A DNA stretch of 64,000 bases from Leadbetterella sp035299025 (GTDB taxonomy: Bacteria > Bacteroidota > Bacteroidia > Cytophagales > Spirosomataceae): the NCBI GenBank assembly GCA_035299025.1, contig DATGXK010000007.1, positions 496,001 through 560,000 of the forward strand, read 5' to 3'. Shown one piece after another: positions 50,976 to 59,124 of this stretch (positions are counted from its first letter, which is position 1; the number at the start of each line of letters is the position of its first letter). The notes under the pieces were generated by a model that saw only the letters and a program-made list of their open reading frames with translations, searched no databases and had not been told where the DNA came from. Both the position numbers and the translations under genes were made by a program.

Positions 50976-51908
50976 TTATCCTCCTGTAATAATTTCATGA
51001 AGTCTTAAATAAATATTACCTGTCTGTGAAGCATGTCTACGTTTCCTTAGAAGAAGTTGTAGCAAATCAATACGTCCTTCTAAAACACCCATAATATCCG
51101 AGCCATCCATCAATATCATAAGACGCCTTCCTGTTGAATGTGCTTTAACAGCATCGTCAGAGAAACCGTTTATGGAAAGAAATAGTCCAAGTGTATTGTC
51201 AAGTTTTCTTGTCAACTTGCCACTAAATGCATCTAAGTCTTGAATACTTACCAACTCCTGCTGCCACTTACCCTCAAATAAAAAATCAACATTTTCAAAA
51301 GTAAATCCACCATCAATTTGTTCACCAGTAATTCTGAAGGCAGCTTTAGGATCAAGGTCAAATAGGGCAAAAAGGTCTTTTATAATTTTTTCAAGTTGAA
51401 AACCTCTTGTCTGTGGATTGTCTGAACCAACAAGTGTATAAAATTGTAATTTGATTTCCTCAAGCTTTTCTTGAACTCCTTTAACCTGCAATGTTTGTTC
51501 GTAAGCCTTTGCTCTACGTTCTTCTTGTTGTTTTTGTTGTTCTAGTAAATCTTGGTGTCCTTTAATTTGTTCTCTTAAAGCCTCAACAGATTTCTTAGCT
51601 ATTTTGGCTTTCTCTTTACCGTCTTCAATTCTCTCAAGGTGTGAATAGTCATTTATCTTACAAACTTCGCTCATCAATTTCAATAAGTCATTTTGGAAAG
51701 TATCTTGGTGTCGTGCTAAAAAATTAACAAGAGAAGAAACAATGTTCCTTTTATAGTCCTCCCAATTAAGTTTAGATAAAATTGACGGGTCGCTGATAGT
51801 ATTCATTATAAAACTCCGAAGTTCAGACTTATACCAATAAATATTTGTCAATGCTTCAGTTAATGAATTAATTGCTGCAGGTGCTATTACTTTTTTTGTA
51901 GGTTCCAA
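50976..51908 (-). CDS. Cassette B1: PD-(D/E)XK restriction-endonuclease-like protein
   Basis: 310 residues. The N-terminal half is helical with a long coiled coil (KAKIAKKSVEALREQIKGHQDLLEQQKQQEERR). The C-terminal half has the nuclease core: QLEKIIKDLFALFDLDPKAAFRITGEQIDGGFTFENVDFLFEGKWQ, where D...E-G-K gives the PD-(D/E)XK triad. The only start in frame is TTG at 51908, since a stop lies just upstream. Homologues are annotated as restriction endonucleases. Probably a defence or DNA-cleavage role without a partner methylase here. Confidence 0.85.
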   Translation of the reverse strand: MEPTKKVIAPAAINSLTEALTNIYWYKSELRSFIMNTISDPSILSKLNWEDYKRNIVSSLVNFLARHQDTFQNDLLKLMSEVCKINDYSHLERIEDGKEKAKIAKKSVEALREQIKGHQDLLEQQKQQEERRAKAYEQTLQVKGVQEKLEEIKLQFYTLVGSDNPQTRGFQLEKIIKDLFALFDLDPKAAFRITGEQIDGGFTFENVDFLFEGKWQQELVSIQDLDAFSGKLTRKLDNTLGLFLSINGFSDDAVKAHSTGRRLMILMDGSDIMGVLEGRIDLLQLLLRKRRHASQTGNIYLRLHEIITGG

Positions 51909-51952
51909 ATTCTATGGTTTCTTTTAGTGAATGTTGTAAAATAATGGCAGCT

Positions 51953-52003
51953 AACTCATAAATAGACGCAAAAAATGCAGTAGTTTTTGGATTGTTTTGT
52001 ATT
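51953..52003 (-). other. attI-like site of array B
   Basis: Plus strand CTCATAAATAGACGCAAAAA at 51955-51974, the same 20 bases as at array A, with AAC at 51953-51955 marking the G|TT crossover on the minus strand. The integrase fragment lies about 80 nt farther on. A repeated GCGTGCGTAC/GACGCAAAA pattern up to 52040 could be integrase-binding sites. Confidence 0.78.
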
Positions 52004-52081
52004 ATTTCAATAAACTGTTGAATTTTTGCGTGCGTACTTATTTTTTTTATTTTGTCAAAAATAATATTTTTTTTCTTTCCC

Positions 52082-52318
52082 TCAACGGTTTTCAATATTT
52101 AAGTCATCAAATGGGCTTTTTATATGCTCAAGTGTTCGTTGGCTTACATGTGTATATCTAAGGGTGGTTTTTATATCATTGTGGCCGAGTAACTCCTGGA
52201 TAAGCTTTATGTCAGTCCCTCTCTCGTGCAGATGTGTGGCATAGGAATGTCTTAAACTATGAAAACTTACATCTGATTTTATTTTTGATTGCTGTTTGGC
52301 TCTTTGAAATACTGCCTT
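52082..52318 (-). pseudogene. Integron-integrase-like tyrosine recombinase, C-terminal fragment
   Basis: About 78 residues: VFQRAKQQSKIKSDVSFHSLRHSYATHLHERGTDIKLIQELLGHNDIKTTLRYTHVSQRTLEHIKSPFDDL. Box II His-x-x-Arg (HSLRH), the following His (LLGHND) and catalytic Tyr (RYTHVS) are intact, and the ending KSPFDDL is typical of IntI/Xer-like enzymes. The N-terminal domain and box I Arg are missing because the sequence changes to ssb at about 52316. It has the same direction as the cassettes, like the reversed integrons of Treponema. Not active as it stands. Confidence 0.85.
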
Positions 52319-52496
52319 TCTGCAAGTATTTTTCGGCAAAATCTGCCAGTCCTCTCCAAACTACTATGTTGTGCCATTCGGTTTGGGTTTGATTTTGTCC
52401 ATTGGAGTCTCTGAATGTTTCGTTGGTAGCTAAACCAAATTTGGCCACTTTTACATTTCCTTCGAGGGTTTTTAGTTCTGGGTCATCGCCAAGATT
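52316..52496 (-). pseudogene. ssb: Single-stranded DNA-binding protein fragment
   Basis: About 60 residues: NLGDDPELKTLEGNVKVAKFGLATNETFRDSNGQNQTQTEWHNIVVWRGLADFAEKYLQKG is unmistakably the OB fold of bacterial SSB. The first ~10 residues are lost (an in-frame stop lies just upstream) and the second half is replaced by integrase sequence. A deletion joined ssb to the integrase. A full ssb must exist elsewhere in the genome. Confidence 0.9.
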
Positions 52497-52631
52497 GCAG
52501 TTAATAATAGCAATAAACTAATCAGAATCCTTTGATATCGATAAGTGATATACTTTGTGTGCCTTTGCCAGGCGGGCATTCTTTTTTTTTGAAAAAAAAG
52601 AATGGCAGCGGCCAACCGTCAAAAAAAACAC

Positions 52632-52730
52632 TTTCTGTCCAATGATCCTCTGCAAAATTTCGCTTTTGGCTTTTTTCGTTTCAAGCAAGATTTAATGAGC
52701 GAAATTTTACAACGGACTGGACAGAAAATA
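52632..52730. repeat. Large imperfect inverted repeat
   Basis: Arms TTTCTGTCCA..CTGCAAAATTTCGCT and AGCGAAATTTTACAACGG..TGGACAGAAA, about 30 nt each, separated by about 35 nt. It could be a short non-autonomous element or an unusual hairpin. It contains no ORF. Confidence 0.65.
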
Positions 52731-52961
52731 TAAGGAACAATTGTTCATTATGTTGTATTAAACAGTTTTCAAATTAGGCATTCAGTACTGTTTTGATTTG
52801 ACTTTACTTTTTAAAGTGTCAATCATGTTTTTTCTGCGTGAAGTAATTGTATGGTAAATATAATAAAATTGATTTTTTTGAAGATAGAAATTTAATTATT
52901 TAAGCAAAAGCTCTTTATGATTTATTTCGAATTCAAAAGAAAATCGACAGCGGAACGCCAC

Positions 52962-53272
52962 CCGATGTGAATAGAAAATCGTGGAATTCGAATAGAGAAT
53001 CGCCGATGTTGAATAGAGAATCGACGATGTTGAATAAAAAATCGCCGATGTTGAATAGAAAATCGCCAATGTTGAATAGGAATCGCCAATGTTGAATAGG
53101 AAATCGCCAATGTTGAATAGAAAAACGCCAATGTTGAATGGAAAATCGCCGATGTTGAATAGGAAATCGTCGATGTTGAATAGAAAAACGCCAATGTTGA
53201 ATAGAAAAACGCCGATGTTGAATAGAAAATCGTCGATGTTGAATAGAAAATCGCCAATATTGAATTTGAAAT
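52962..53272. repeat. 21-bp minisatellite, about 14 units
   Basis: Tandem units of consensus TGTTGAATAGAAAATCGCCGA, varying at a few positions (CGTCGA, CGCCAA, AAAACGCCAA), with one 20-nt unit near 53082. Because the unit is a multiple of three and lacks stops, several long artefactual ORFs (Arg-Phe-Ser-Ile-Gln-His repeats) cross it. There are no CRISPR-type spacers. Confidence 0.92.
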
Positions 53273-53430
53273 AGTGAGCGGAAGGCTGCTCGAATTGAAT
53301 TCAAAATAATGAAATGGACAGGATAATCAGATAAAATGGTGTGTTTCTCATTTAATATAGTCCCATTTTCAAAACTCCTCAAAAGGCATTATACAGATAG
53401 GCTTGGCCAAGATAGATTTATGTTTACAAT

Positions 53431-53465
53431 AAAAAGCCCCTCCAGTACTACTGGAAGGGCTTTTG
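53431..53465 (-). terminator. Terminator of the tRNA-Ser transcript
   Basis: Minus strand: AAAGCCCTTCCAGTA-GTACTGGAGGGGCTTTTTATTG hairpin directly after the tRNA 3' end. Confidence 0.9.
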
Positions 53466-53466
53466 G

Positions 53467-53553
53467 CAGAGAGGAAGAGATTCGAACTCTCGATACAGTT
53501 ACCCGTATACTACCTTTCCAGGGTAGCTCCTTCAACCACTCGGACACCTCTCT
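53467..53553 (-). tRNA. tRNA-Ser (anticodon GGA)
   Basis: 87 nt cloverleaf with a long variable arm. Acceptor stem AGAGAGG/CCTCTCT with discriminator G, D-loop GTCCGAGTGGTTGAAGGAGC, anticodon stem-loop CTACCCTGGAAAGGTAG with anticodon GGA, variable arm TATACGGGTAACTGTATC, and T arm GAGAGTTCGAATCTCTT. CCA is not encoded. Confidence 0.97.
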
Positions 53554-53590
53554 GTTTGGGGATGCAAAGTAAAGTATAATTCTTGAGGTT

Positions 53591-54658
53591 TTATATACTT
53601 CGCTCTCCAGAAATGTCTTTTTCAATTGTTTTTTTTATCTCCAAATTACCATCTCTATTCCCCAAAGCCCACATCAGCTTAGTTATGGCGGCTTCTAAGG
53701 TCATGTCGGAGCCCGAGATGATGCCCATTTCTTTCATTTTTTGGCTGGTTTGGTATTTGCCCATTATTACTCTTCCGCCCGTACATTGCGAAACGTTCAG
53801 TAAGATAATATCATTTTTTAGGGCATTTTCTAGTATTTCCAAAAACCAAGGTTCCGAAAGGGCATTGCCCGAGCCGTAGGTTTCCAATACGACTCCTTTC
53901 AGCGTTTTTTGTCTAAAAAAGTTCTCAACAAAAGCTCGGTTGATGCCGGGAAAAAGTTTCAGTATTCCCACATTGTCGTCTATCTTTTTGTAGAATATCG
54001 GAGGGTTTTCGTCGTTCGAGATCCTGATATTCAAAAAGTTATAATCTATATTTACGCCGATTTCAGCTAAATATGGGAAGTTTTCTGAATCAAAGGCGTC
54101 AAATTGGCTGCTTTCGCGTTTCTTGGCTCGGTTTCCTCTCAAAAGTCGCCCATTAAAATAAATACAAACTTCAGGTACAATAGATTTTTGGTTGAGCGTA
54201 GAGCCCGCTATCTGGATAGAAGTTATGAGGTTTTCTCTGGCGTCGGTTCTCGGAATTCCAATCGGCAGCTGGGCACCCGTAAATACCACTGTTTTGTTGA
54301 GGTTTTGAATCATAAAACTCAGTGCAGAAGCCGAATAGGCCATGGTGTCTGTGCCATGGAGAATTACAAATCCTTGAAAATCGCTGTAGTTTTTCTCTAT
54401 TATTTCTACCAATTCAATCCATATTTTGGGCGAAACATTAGAAGAGTCTATCGGTTTGGGAAGAGCCAAGAAACAGAGTTCGAGGTTGAGCCGGTTGAGC
54501 TCGGGAATGTTTTCAACAATCTGCTCAAACTTAAAAGGCACCAAACTGCCGGTGTGGTTGTCGTAAACCATACCTAGTGTGCCGCCAGTGTAAATGATAA
54601 GCACTTTGGGGGCATTTTCGGCCAGCGAATTTATTTTCAGTATTTGATATTTATTCAT
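53591..54658 (-). CDS. ansA: Type I asparaginase
   Basis: 355 residues without a signal peptide, so cytoplasmic. The first catalytic Thr is in IYTGGTLGM, and the second Thr/Asp pair in VILHGTDTMAYSASALSF. FTGAQLPIGIPRTDARENL is also diagnostic. It hydrolyses L-asparagine to aspartate and ammonia. Overlaps the end of the upstream TPR gene by 8 nt. Confidence 0.96.
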   Translation of the reverse strand: MNKYQILKINSLAENAPKVLIIYTGGTLGMVYDNHTGSLVPFKFEQIVENIPELNRLNLELCFLALPKPIDSSNVSPKIWIELVEIIEKNYSDFQGFVILHGTDTMAYSASALSFMIQNLNKTVVFTGAQLPIGIPRTDARENLITSIQIAGSTLNQKSIVPEVCIYFNGRLLRGNRAKKRESSQFDAFDSENFPYLAEIGVNIDYNFLNIRISNDENPPIFYKKIDDNVGILKLFPGINRAFVENFFRQKTLKGVVLETYGSGNALSEPWFLEILENALKNDIILLNVSQCTGGRVIMGKYQTSQKMKEMGIISGSDMTLEAAITKLMWALGNRDGNLEIKKTIEKDISGERSI

Positions 54659-54977
54659 CTATTTCGTCCAAAAACATTTGATAAGCACTTTTTAACTCCC
54701 GCAAGGTCTTTTCTTTATTTAGCTTTTCTGCCAAATTTATGCCCAATTTATAAGTCGCTTCAGCTTCAGAAATGCTCCCATTTTCAAACAATAATGCAGC
54801 TGCATGGTAATAAGTGGGCAGGTAATCCGGAAAATCTGCGAGCAGCTTATTGAAATACGTCAGTGCCTTATCTGGCTGATTGTCTTTGTATTCTATGGCC
54901 AGTGCATAATAGTTGAAAGGGTCGGTGGGGTCTGATTCTAGCTGTTCTAATAAAAAATTAATTCGTTCGGCTTGCAT
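54651..54977 (-). CDS. Short TPR protein
   Basis: 108 residues with about two and a half tetratricopeptide repeats (DPFNYYALAIEYKDNQPDKALTYFNKLLADFPDYLPTYYHAAALLFENGSISEAEATYKLGINLAEK). A protein-protein interaction module. Partner unknown. Upstream of and overlapping ansA. Confidence 0.88.
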   Translation of the reverse strand: MQAERINFLLEQLESDPTDPFNYYALAIEYKDNQPDKALTYFNKLLADFPDYLPTYYHAAALLFENGSISEAEATYKLGINLAEKLNKEKTLRELKSAYQMFLDEIDE

Positions 54978-55097
54978 ACTATTTTTCTAGCTTTTACATT
55001 TGTAATTGTTATGCATGCATACTATTATTGTTATATCGAAAGTATAAATGCGTACATTGTTTAGGTTTTCAAAATTAACAATATAAATTCAATCTTT

Positions 55098-55832
55098 ATG
55101 AAAATACTGGTTTGTATTTCGAGTGTGCCAGACACAACCTCAAAGATTTCTTTTGAAGAAAACGACACCAAATTTAGCAAGGGAGGTATTCAGTACATCA
55201 TTGGGCCTTACGACGACTACGCCCTGGCTCGTGGTGTAGAATTACGCGAAACCTTAGGTGGTACGCTGACGGTTCTAAATGTTGGCCTTGCGGATGCCGA
55301 GCCGCAAATCAGAAAAGCCTTGGCCATAGGAGCAGACGATGCTGTAAGGATAGATGCCGAACCTACCGACTCCTTTTTTGTGGCCTCTGAAATTGCCAAT
55401 TATGCCAAAGACAAAGGTTTTGATCTGATTTTGATGGGCAGAGAAACCACAGACTATAACTCAGGCGTGGTGCATGGTATAGTAGGGGAGTTGCTCGGCA
55501 TTCCGTCGTTTTCGCCAGTAATGGAGCTGAAACTAGAAGGAAATACCGCCACTTTGGCCAGAGAAATAGAAGGAGGAAAAGAAAAGTTGGAAGCCAGTTT
55601 GCCTTTGGTGCTGGGTTGTCAAGAACCCATAGCAGAATGGAAAATACCCAACATGAGAGGGATTATGTCGGCCAGAACCAAACCTTTGGCCGTAGTGGCA
55701 CCAAGTGCCGAGGCTTTGACAGCCATAGATAAATACGAGTTGCCAGCACCAAAAGGAGCATGCAAGATGATATCGGCAGAAGATGCAGGTTCTTTGATAA
55801 AATTGTTGCAAACAGAAGCTAAAGTTTTGTAA
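55098..55832 (+). CDS. etfB: Electron transfer flavoprotein beta subunit
   Basis: 244 residues. KILVCISSVPDTTSKI, GPYDDYALARGVELRE, DLILMGRETTDYNSGVVHGIVGELLGIP and RGIMSARTKPL are ETF-beta signatures, including the AMP-binding region. With EtfA it takes electrons from acyl-CoA dehydrogenases and passes them to the quinone pool. Confidence 0.97.
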   Translation: MKILVCISSVPDTTSKISFEENDTKFSKGGIQYIIGPYDDYALARGVELRETLGGTLTVLNVGLADAEPQIRKALAIGADDAVRIDAEPTDSFFVASEIANYAKDKGFDLILMGRETTDYNSGVVHGIVGELLGIPSFSPVMELKLEGNTATLAREIEGGKEKLEASLPLVLGCQEPIAEWKIPNMRGIMSARTKPLAVVAPSAEALTAIDKYELPAPKGACKMISAEDAGSLIKLLQTEAKVL

Positions 55833-55854
55833 AACCTTAAAAAAGAAAAACACC

Positions 55855-56817
55855 ATGAGCGTTTTAGTATATACCGAATTGGCCGAAGGACAATTCAAAA
55901 AATCATCTCTAGAAGCCATTTTTTATGGCTCAAAAGTAGCAGCCCAAATAGGAGGTTCAATGACAGTTCTTGCCATTGGAAGTGCCTCAGACGAAGAGCT
56001 GGCCAAAGCAGGAAATTTTGGAGCAATCAAGGTTTTGCATGTGAATGATGCCAATCTGGCGGCTGAAAATATCATGGCTTACAGCAAAGTATTGTCAGAA
56101 ACTGCAAAGTCTTTATCCGCCCAAATAGTAATATCTGCAAAATCATCTTTGGCAGATGCCGTAATGGCAAGAGCCGCCGGTGCTTTAAAGGCCGGATTAG
56201 TGGGCAATGTGGTGGACTTGCCAAACACCACAGGTGGTTTTAAGGTAAAACGAAGTATTTTTACAGGAAAGGCATTTGCCGAAACTTCGATTACCAGTGA
56301 TGTGAAGTTTATTGCTATTAAAAAGAATGTACTGGCCATAGAGGAATCTTTAAACACAGCCTCAGTAGAAAAAACATCTGTGGATACTGGAAGCCTAACA
56401 TCGAGTTCTAAAGTCTTAGAAACTATAAAGGCCACCGGGACGGTTTCATTACCAGAGGCAGACTTGGTGGTTTCAGGAGGTAGAGGTATGAAAGGTCCTG
56501 AAAACTGGCAACCTTTGTTGGATTTGGCAGAGGCATTGGGAGCGGCCACGGCATGCTCAAAACCGGTTTCGGATTTGGATTGGAGACCTCACCACGAACA
56601 TGTGGGCCAAACAGGCGTGAAAGTCGCCCCAAATCTTTACATCGCTTGCGGTATTTCGGGTGCTATTCAGCATTTGGCGGGTGTTAACTCCTCCAAGGTG
56701 ATTGTGGTTATAAACAAAGACCCAGAGGCACCGTTTTTCAAAGCCGCAGATTATGGTATTGTTGGAGATGTGTTTGATGTTTTACCAAAACTTACAGCGG
56801 CCGTAAAGGCACTTTAA
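55855..56817 (+). CDS. etfA: Electron transfer flavoprotein alpha subunit
   Basis: 320 residues. The C-terminal FAD domain is clear: VVSGGRGMKGPENWQPLLDLAEALGAATACSKPVSDLDWRPHHEHVGQTGVKVAPNLYIACGISGAIQHLAGVNSSKVIVVINKDPEAPFFKAADYGIVGDVFDVLP. Located 22 nt after etfB and followed by a terminator, so a two-gene operon. Confidence 0.97.
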   Translation: MSVLVYTELAEGQFKKSSLEAIFYGSKVAAQIGGSMTVLAIGSASDEELAKAGNFGAIKVLHVNDANLAAENIMAYSKVLSETAKSLSAQIVISAKSSLADAVMARAAGALKAGLVGNVVDLPNTTGGFKVKRSIFTGKAFAETSITSDVKFIAIKKNVLAIEESLNTASVEKTSVDTGSLTSSSKVLETIKATGTVSLPEADLVVSGGRGMKGPENWQPLLDLAEALGAATACSKPVSDLDWRPHHEHVGQTGVKVAPNLYIACGISGAIQHLAGVNSSKVIVVINKDPEAPFFKAADYGIVGDVFDVLPKLTAAVKAL

Positions 56818-56840
56818 TACGGAATGATTTCTGCAAATAG

Positions 56841-56863
56841 CCTCCTTCGGGAGGTTTTTTATT
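56841..56863 (+). terminator. Terminator of etfBA
   Basis: CCTCC-TTCG-GGAGG tetraloop hairpin followed by TTTTTTATTT. Confidence 0.92.
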
Positions 56864-57017
56864 TATACCACTGTTAGCTTTTTGAGGTATTTAATTAATA
56901 AAAAGATTTTAATTGGTATTTCTATTCATTTAAAGATTTTAATAATGAAAATAAAAATTAAATTTGTACTTCATAAATTTCGTTTCTAACCTTATTAAGT
57001 ACATCTTTTTTAAAAAA

Positions 57018-59099
57018 ATGAAGGTCAAGGCTTTTATACTTCTATTTTTAGGTATAAGCCATTTTATCTATTCGCAAGAGGTATTATGGGCGAGTAAGGT
57101 ATTAGAAAAATCGTCAGAAACGGTGGATGAAATCTATTCACCTAAAAGCCGAGCAATACAGATATTGCATAAACCCAATGTGCTTCCGCAGACGGTAAGC
57201 TCGCCGTGTAGTTGGCGTCCTACGGGTTCTGGTTTTGGAGAAGATTACATAAAGGTTGGTTTTGAAAAGGCTATAAAAGTCAAGCAAATTATAATTGGAG
57301 AAACCGTAAACCCTGGTGCCATCGGTCGGGTTTTTGGATATACCAAAGACAATACAGAAATTTTACTCTTCGAAAACCGCGATCCAGCACCGAGGCTGAG
57401 TGGCCGGGTTTGGAATATTCTAATTCCAGAAACACAGCAAGAAATAAACGCCGTCAAGATTTTGATTGTACACGCTCTCAATAAAGGGCTGAAAGAATAC
57501 GACGCCATAGGCATTTCTTCCAGCGAAACTCCCTATGTTTCTAAAATCAATGTAGCAGAGAATCTTCCGCCCAATCTCGAAAAGGAAAATTTGGGGCCCA
57601 ATATTAACTCCAGATATGGTGAAGTGGCTCCAATCGTGTCTCCAGATGGTAAATTTCTATATTTTACGAGACTGAATCACCCCGAAAATACCAAAGACCG
57701 AGCAACAAGAAAAGAGAATGTCCTAGAAATACCTCAGGATGTATGGGTGTCAAAAGTCAACAAGAATGGCGGCTGGGACGTGGCCGAGAATATTGGTGAA
57801 CCGATAAACAATGCCGCCAACAATGCAGCAGCTACCATTTCGGCAGATGGAAAGAGCTTGTTTGTTTTGAACGTATATCTGCCCAATGGCAAGTACATTG
57901 CGGGTCTGTCTAAAGCGACCATGAAAAGTAAAAAATGGCAGCTTCCGTCTCAAATTCGCATTGCTGATTTTCAGGCTCTGGAGGTATACGATGAAAAGGT
58001 AAAGGTTAAGAAAACCGTAACAGAGTATGCCATAAGTTCGGATGAAAAATATTTGGTGATGGGCTTGCGTCGCTCAGAAACACTCGGCGACAAAGACCTC
58101 TATGTTTCCATAAAGACTTCAGAAAATAGCTATTCTAAGCCAGTAAACCTAGGTCCAATATTGAACTCGGCAGGAAATGAGGGCTCTCCTTTTTTGGCAG
58201 CAGATAATAAAACCTTGTATTTTAATTCGAATGGCCATCCGGGCTATGGCGATGCGGATATTTATGTCACTACGAGATTGGATGATTCCTGGACCAACTG
58301 GTCGGAACCCGTAAATCTAGGGCCAGTTATCAATTCGCCAGAATGGGACGGCTATATTACTATTCCGGCATCTGGCGAGTTTGCCTATTTTAGTTCGTTG
58401 AAAAACTCTCTCGGGTCTGACGATATTTTTAAAATCAAGTTATTTCCGAGCATAAAACCTCAGGTAGTGGTCATGTATGACTTTCAGTTTAAAGATAAAG
58501 TCACCAATAAAATTATTTCACCAAAAATTACTTTTGAAGCCCTCGACAAAGTGAAGGACAGCACGAGTTTGGTGCATTGGACTGTGGATGAAGAAACCCT
58601 CTACAACAAATCTATACTCGGTGTGGGTAAGAAGTACGAAATGACGGCCACGCTGGAGTCTTATGGAGACTTTAAAACCGTACTCGACCTCACCAAAGAG
58701 ACAAAATACAAAGAAATTAAGGTATCGCACGATATGCTGCCTTTGGTGAAAGGTCAGAAAATGGTGCTCCAGAATTTGTTTTTCGACCAAGGCAAATCTG
58801 TCATCAAAGAGGAATCTTTTGAGGAACTCGAAAAAGTAAAAAAAATGATGACCGAAAATCCTTCCATGGAAATACTGCTTGAAGGCCATACCGACAATCA
58901 GGGAGATATGTTTAAGAACATTCAGCTGGCAGAAGACCGCGTGAATGCGGTTAAAGAATATTTGACAAAAGATGGGGCTATTTTGGCTTCGCGAATTGCT
59001 ATTAAGTCATGGGGGCCATACAAGCCCGTTGTGAGGAATTCAACAGAGGAGGCACGAAAGAAAAACCGAAGAGTGGAATTCACAATCACCAAAATGTAG
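57018..59099 (+). CDS. OmpA-family protein with PD40 beta-propeller repeats
   Basis: 693 residues from the ATG at 57018 (the frame is open from 56964, but the signal peptide fits this start). Signal peptide (LLFLGISHFIYSQ), an N-terminal carbohydrate-binding-like domain (WRPTGSGFGEDYIKVGFEKAIKVKQIIIGE), PD40/WD40-like repeats (APIVSPDGKFLYFTR, ATISADGKSLFVLN, PFLAADNKTLYFNSNGHPGYGDADIY), and a C-terminal OmpA domain (LFFDQGKSVIKEESFEELE, LLEGHTDNQGD, ARKKNRRVEF). Proteins of this build belong to the gliding/type IX secretion-associated PorE-like group, but direct evidence is lacking here. Confidence 0.9.
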   Translation: MKVKAFILLFLGISHFIYSQEVLWASKVLEKSSETVDEIYSPKSRAIQILHKPNVLPQTVSSPCSWRPTGSGFGEDYIKVGFEKAIKVKQIIIGETVNPGAIGRVFGYTKDNTEILLFENRDPAPRLSGRVWNILIPETQQEINAVKILIVHALNKGLKEYDAIGISSSETPYVSKINVAENLPPNLEKENLGPNINSRYGEVAPIVSPDGKFLYFTRLNHPENTKDRATRKENVLEIPQDVWVSKVNKNGGWDVAENIGEPINNAANNAAATISADGKSLFVLNVYLPNGKYIAGLSKATMKSKKWQLPSQIRIADFQALEVYDEKVKVKKTVTEYAISSDEKYLVMGLRRSETLGDKDLYVSIKTSENSYSKPVNLGPILNSAGNEGSPFLAADNKTLYFNSNGHPGYGDADIYVTTRLDDSWTNWSEPVNLGPVINSPEWDGYITIPASGEFAYFSSLKNSLGSDDIFKIKLFPSIKPQVVVMYDFQFKDKVTNKIISPKITFEALDKVKDSTSLVHWTVDEETLYNKSILGVGKKYEMTATLESYGDFKTVLDLTKETKYKEIKVSHDMLPLVKGQKMVLQNLFFDQGKSVIKEESFEELEKVKKMMTENPSMEILLEGHTDNQGDMFKNIQLAEDRVNAVKEYLTKDGAILASRIAIKSWGPYKPVVRNSTEEARKKNRRVEFTITKM

Positions 59100-59124
59100 T
59101 AATTTTACACGCTAAACGATTTTT

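Larger units (their letters stand above)
52497..53427. other. Repeat-filled non-coding region
   Basis: About 930 nt with no supportable gene. It contains an A/T-rich palindrome (CATTCTTTTTTTTT-GAA-AAAAAAAGAATG, about 52578-52605), the large inverted repeat 52632-52730 and the minisatellite 52962-53272. Confidence 0.7.

Noticed and set aside
51868..52095. 75-codon ORF from the integrase end into the nuclease gene
   Set aside because: It spans the attI-like site and overlaps both neighbours. Composition is unlike a protein family, and the frame is open mainly because the DNA is A/T-rich.
52082..52339. Integrase fragment read as an active recombinase
   Set aside because: The N-terminal domain and box I arginine are missing, and the start codon falls inside ssb sequence.
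52962..53272. Repeat array considered as CRISPR
   Set aside because: Units are contiguous 21-mers with no unique spacers, and there are no cas genes in the window.
52922..53382. Long ORFs with Arg-Phe-Ser-Ile-Gln-His repeats across the minisatellite
   Set aside because: They exist only because 21 is a multiple of three. Several frames and both strands are open, and no start context or homologous domain is seen.
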